A stretch of DNA of 9,377 nucleotides. Origin: CAYJBH01 sp964369965 (GTDB lineage Bacteria; Bacillota; Clostridia; Oscillospirales; Ruminococcaceae). The notes below the pieces were generated by a model that was given only the letters and a program-made list of their open reading frames with translations, searched no databases and had not been told where the DNA came from. Numbering within the stretch: the first letter of the stretch is position 1; every line of letters begins with the position of its first letter. A program made the position numbers and the translations under genes. The DNA is taken from positions 1-9,377 of the forward strand of contig CAYJGF010000036.1 in the NCBI GenBank assembly GCA_964369965.1, in the 5' to 3' direction. Shown here one piece after another: positions 6,808 through 9,377 of this stretch.

Positions 6808-7692
6808 TTAATAGGTGTCATAAACAGGTGGGTTGCCACTCGGGAAAATGATGGCATTATTTATTAAATTCTCCGAATCATAGCATATCATCAATATGGT
6901 GCAGCCGTCGATGTCGTACTCATAGACCCACCGCTCGGGACGGGAGGAGTTCGCATCGTTAAAAGGCGCTTCATAAACCGCCTGCACATCGACACCCAAA
7001 AAGTCATTTAAAACCTGCGGGTCGGTGCTATAGGCGACCTCGTCCGGCACATCGACAAACAGCTCCTGTATGAGGTCGTCGGCGCGGTGGAACATAAAAT
7101 CAACATCGTAACCGTCGGGAAATAGGTTGTAGTTAGGCATACCGCTCGAGTTGTGGGAGGAAGCACTGCCCCAGACATCGTTAAGATTGCCGGCGTTGTC
7201 GACCAGTTGAAAATATGACCCGTCGGTATTATTAAATATATAGTAGACGGTCGGGATACCTCCCATCCAAATTTCGGCGGACACCTCCGCGCCACCGCCG
7301 TCATAGTAGTTTTTCACAACGCCGTTGTTGCCGTTTACAATGTCTTTCACCCATTCCTTGACCTCAATGTCGGCAGGTTGTGCTTCCGGCTCCGGCTGTG
7401 GCTCCGGCTGTGGTTCGGGGGTGCTTTCCGGCTCGGGGGCGCTCTCCTGTTCGGGGGTGGGTTGCTCGGTCGGCTGTTCCGGCTGTGGCAATGCTCCCTC
7501 GGTATCCTCGGCGGTATCCTGTGAGGTTTCCTCCTCGTCCTGTGTTTCGTTCAACTGCTCTAAAATCTCATTGAGATCAAGTTCGTCGGTGCCGATAACC
7601 TCCTCGAGCACACTGCCGACAATGGCATCGCAGGAGGTTAAAATTAGTGCAGTGCTTAATAACAATGAGGCTAACAATCCTTTTTTTAACAT
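6808..7692 (-). CDS. Lipoprotein with Pro/Glu/Gln linker and unrecognised C-terminal domain
   Basis: I do not recognise the family of this 294-residue protein. It has a clear lipoprotein signal peptide: Lys3-Lys4, a hydrophobic core and LTSC with Cys21. It continues with an acidic Asp/Glu-rich segment (about 30-64) and a low-complexity linker of Pro, Glu, Gln, Ser and Thr (about 67-107), which would hold the C-terminal domain away from the membrane. That domain (about 108-294) is rich in Tyr, Trp, Asn and Asp with predicted strand-like stretches, as in IPTVYYIFN, SYFQLVD and RWVYEYDIDGCTILMICY, and shows no catalytic motif I can name. The ATG start has AGAAAGGAT just upstream. The gene begins 33 bp after the LRR kinase stop and ends 17 bp before the regulator, so it is probably co-transcribed with both. 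A role as ligand-binding partner or substrate of the LRR kinase is possible but rests on position alone. Confidence 0.85.
   Translation of the reverse strand: MLKKGLLASLLLSTALILTSCDAIVGSVLEEVIGTDELDLNEILEQLNETQDEEETSQDTAEDTEGALPQPEQPTEQPTPEQESAPEPESTPEPQPEPQPEPEAQPADIEVKEWVKDIVNGNNGVVKNYYDGGGAEVSAEIWMGGIPTVYYIFNNTDGSYFQLVDNAGNLNDVWGSASSHNSSGMPNYNLFPDGYDVDFMFHRADDLIQELFVDVPDEVAYSTDPQVLNDFLGVDVQAVYEAPFNDANSSRPERWVYEYDIDGCTILMICYDSENLINNAIIFPSGNPPVYDTY
7390..7413. repeat. Two exact tandem copies of a 12-bp unit in the lipoprotein linker
   Basis: The unit CTCCGGCTGTGG occurs twice in direct succession and is flanked by degenerate partial copies (for example TTCCGG just before it and TTCGGG just after). 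On the coding strand it encodes repeated Gln-Pro-Glu-Pro in the lipoprotein spacer. The unit is a multiple of three, so copy-number change would lengthen or shorten the linker without a frameshift. Confidence 0.8.
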
Positions 7693-7725
7693 AAATTTAT
7701 CCTTTCTGTATAATTTAAATAAATA

Positions 7726-9377
7726 TTACTGATCCACCCTTGTGACATGCTCCACCGGTGATAGGTCGGTGATACCCATGTTGCTTATGATATTCAAACT
7801 TTCAAGGTTTGTAAGGTTTTCAAGTGGTGATAGATCCGTTATATTATTTGTATAGATATCGAGAATTTCAAGATGAATAAGCCCCGACATGGTGTCAACA
7901 CTGGACAGATTATTCCTGCCGGCATCGAGGCGTGTGAGGTTTGGCAGGGCGGCGAGCGGTGAAAAGTCGCTGATATTGTTGTCGTTGAGTGAGAGCTGCC
8001 GCAGGTTGGTCAATCCGGATAAAAACGATATGTCGGTGAGTCCATACTCGCCGAGGAACAAAACCTCCAAATTCGCAAGGGTGGTGATGGGCGAAAAATC
8101 CTGAACGCCGGTGGCGTCGAGATGCAGATGTTTAATGCTCGGCAACCCCTCTAAAACCGATATGTCGGTGAGTGCCGCAATATTTCTCAACCGCAAATCC
8201 TCTAAATTGACAAGGGTGGACAGTGGAGATAAATCGGTCAGGTTGGCGTTGTACTGTAGCTCCAAAATCCGCAGGTCGGTCAGCCCCGAGAGCGGTGTTG
8301 TGTCGCTGATGTCGTTGCCACGCAGGTACAGAGCGTTCAGGTTGGAAAGGGAGGACAGCACCGATATGTCGGTTATGGTGTTGACATGCTCGGAATAAAT
8401 TGTACCTGTCAATCCAAGCTCGACAAGACCGGTCATGTCGGCGAGGGGGGATAGATCCGCTATGTTCGCCTCGTGCAAATATAGTTGGGTCAGGCTGTCA
8501 ATCTCGGCGAGGGGTGATAGGTCGAGAGGGGCATCGATTATGCCGACACCGTCCGAGTCGGTTGTGCGCGTGAAATCAAATCGGATTGACTTTAGGGTGT
8601 CAAGATCCGCAAAGTGGCGTAAATCCTCCAATGTCGCGACAGGTGGTGTGTCGTCGTCAAAGGCATAAGTAGCACTTAAATACAGTTCTTCTATGACACG
8701 AAGGTCCGATAACATTATATCACCCTGTGGCTTTGCGGTCAACAGACGAATTTCCTCCTCGATGATCGGGTCGACCCACTCTATCACATAGTCGTTTTCC
8801 ACCGCCATGATATCTTCGGTACTGCCAAAGTCGTCCTCCAACATGGTGCCGCCGACTACGACCGGTTCCGGCTCGGTCTCTATCGTCGGGGTTGTTGGCT
8901 CGGGACGGGTTTCGTTGTAGACCAAAAATCCGGCAAGGGTGAGCACCGCCACCGACGCTATCGCTATAGCAAGCCTGCCGGCGATGTTGCGATCCTTTTT
9001 CTGTTTAACGACGACACGCTTCACCCCGTCGGACGTCAATGCATCTTTAAACTCCGCTATCGTCCTTGTCCTGTTTGGTTTGCGCACGTGCAGGGCATTG
9101 AGCAGGGCATTTTCGGCAGATTGAGGGATGTCCGCGCCGAGTTTGGACGGCTCTTTTATCTCGTCATTGATAGCGCGCTCCATGCTGTCGGGCGGTGTTT
9201 GCCCCGTTATCATTTTATAAAAAGTCGCGGCGAGGGCGTAGACGTCGGTCCAGGAACCTTGATCGCCCTTAGAGCGGTATTGTTCCTCGGGGGCATAGCC
9301 GGATTTGAGGATTACCGACAGACTTTTGGAGTTGACGGCGCTTTCATACCGCGCCGCGCCGAAATCAAGGAGTTTGA
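7726..9377 (-). CDS. Membrane Ser/Thr protein kinase with extracellular leucine-rich repeats (5' end outside window)
   Basis: The reading frame is open to the right edge, so only the C-terminal 549 residues are seen; numbers refer to this fragment. It begins inside the kinase domain with KLLDFGAAR (Mg-binding DFG at 4-6), the activation segment, GYAPEEQY (Ala-Pro-Glu at 28-30) and WTDVYALAATFYKMITG with the subdomain IX Asp44. This is a Hanks-type kinase C-lobe of the clostridial membrane style. A basic juxtamembrane stretch is followed by one membrane segment (about 135-154), a Thr/Pro/Glu-rich spacer and an extracellular domain of at least 11 leucine-rich repeats (286-549). The topology is therefore kinase inside and LRR sensor outside. 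The N-lobe, the HRD catalytic loop and the start are beyond the window. An ATG at 9213 lies within the kinase domain and is not the start. It is the first visible gene of the cluster, 33 bp before the lipoprotein. Its ligand is unknown. Confidence 0.9.
   Translation of the reverse strand, partial: KLLDFGAARYESAVNSKSLSVILKSGYAPEEQYRSKGDQGSWTDVYALAATFYKMITGQTPPDSMERAINDEIKEPSKLGADIPQSAENALLNALHVRKPNRTRTIAEFKDALTSDGVKRVVVKQKKDRNIAGRLAIAIASVAVLTLAGFLVYNETRPEPTTPTIETEPEPVVVGGTMLEDDFGSTEDIMAVENDYVIEWVDPIIEEEIRLLTAKPQGDIMLSDLRVIEELYLSATYAFDDDTPPVATLEDLRHFADLDTLKSIRFDFTRTTDSDGVGIIDAPLDLSPLAEIDSLTQLYLHEANIADLSPLADMTGLVELGLTGTIYSEHVNTITDISVLSSLSNLNALYLRGNDISDTTPLSGLTDLRILELQYNANLTDLSPLSTLVNLEDLRLRNIAALTDISVLEGLPSIKHLHLDATGVQDFSPITTLANLEVLFLGEYGLTDISFLSGLTNLRQLSLNDNNISDFSPLAALPNLTRLDAGRNNLSSVDTMSGLIHLEILDIYTNNITDLSPLENLTNLESLNIISNMGITDLSPVEHVTRVDQ
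7729..8520 (-). repeat. Leucine-rich repeat array, 11 full units plus a partial cap
   Basis: The C-terminal 264 residues of the kinase divide into units of mostly 22-23 residues of the type LSPLxxLxNLxxLxLxxNxIxD, resembling the internalin/SDS22-like class. Unit lengths in order are 22, 29, 22, 23, 23, 22, 22, 22, 22, 22 and 23, then a 12-residue tail ending at the stop. The second unit carries a 7-residue insertion (around TIYSEHVNTITD) that would form a bulge on the array. Degenerate LRR-like sequence precedes the array (from about 8720) and probably forms the N-terminal cap. Confidence 0.9.

Noticed and set aside
7325..7732. Plus-strand frame rich in Cys, Ser and Gly opposite the lipoprotein
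   Set aside because: The Gly-Ser-Cys repeats are only the complement of the Pro/Glu/Gln linker codons, and the lipoprotein on the other strand has a signal peptide and ribosome site.
7889..8668. Several short plus-strand frames opposite the LRR region
   Set aside because: Their repeated Ser/Arg/Asp-rich composition is the complement of the LRR units; none has its own ribosome site or family signature.
1..9377. Mobile element, prophage, CRISPR array or riboswitch
   Set aside because: No transposase, integrase, terminal inverted repeats, regularly spaced direct repeats or structured leader were found. The tRNA edge shows no visible attachment-site duplication, though only 24 bases beyond it are available.

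Overview
The window reads as chromosome of an anaerobic, Clostridia-type Bacillota. The grounds are the gene families (a YesM/YesN-type two-component pair, an LplA/YtcQ-type binding lipoprotein, a clostridial-style membrane Ser/Thr kinase, a PaaK-type ligase), the strong purine-rich Shine-Dalgarno sites, the frequent UUG starts and the AT-rich intergenic gaps. This is inference from gene content; no species can be named.

Layout. A tRNA-Ser(GGA) gene lies at the left edge on the minus strand (25-116) with its own promoter. A 168-base AT-rich gap then holds two back-to-back promoters, one for the tRNA and one for a plus-strand phenylacetate-CoA ligase-like gene (285-1604). That gene converges on a long minus-strand cluster, with only 5 bases between the two stop codons. 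From there to the right edge everything is on the minus strand. In transcription order it is: (1) a Ser/Thr protein kinase with an extracellular leucine-rich-repeat domain, whose N-terminal part lies beyond the window; (2) a lipoprotein with a Pro/Glu/Gln linker and an unrecognised C-terminal domain; (3) a YesN-type REC-AraC response regulator; (4) an LplA-like solute-binding lipoprotein; (5) a second, AfuA/PgtC-like solute-binding lipoprotein; (6) a YesM-like sensor histidine kinase. The junctions are 33 bp, 17 bp, a 1-base stop/start overlap, 6-8 bp and a 38-52 bp overlap, so the cluster looks like one operon whose promoter is beyond the right edge.

How the parts may work together. Genes 3-6 look like an extended two-component system. 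Two lipid-anchored binding proteins sit between regulator and histidine kinase, and no transporter permease or ATPase is present in the window, so the binding proteins may be periplasm-side co-receptors for the kinase rather than import components. Upstream, a second surface-sensing kinase and a lipoprotein appear to share the transcript. The window would therefore encode a multi-input surface signalling locus with five envelope proteins feeding at least one transcription factor. That integration is inference. The domain calls and the spacing are read from the sequence.

Translation starts are unusual. The regulator and the histidine kinase both appear to start with UUG. The second binding protein has no AUG, GUG or UUG that would give it a complete lipoprotein signal peptide; an AUU codon placed after a G-rich ribosome site would. 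No mobile elements, CRISPR arrays or phage genes were seen.
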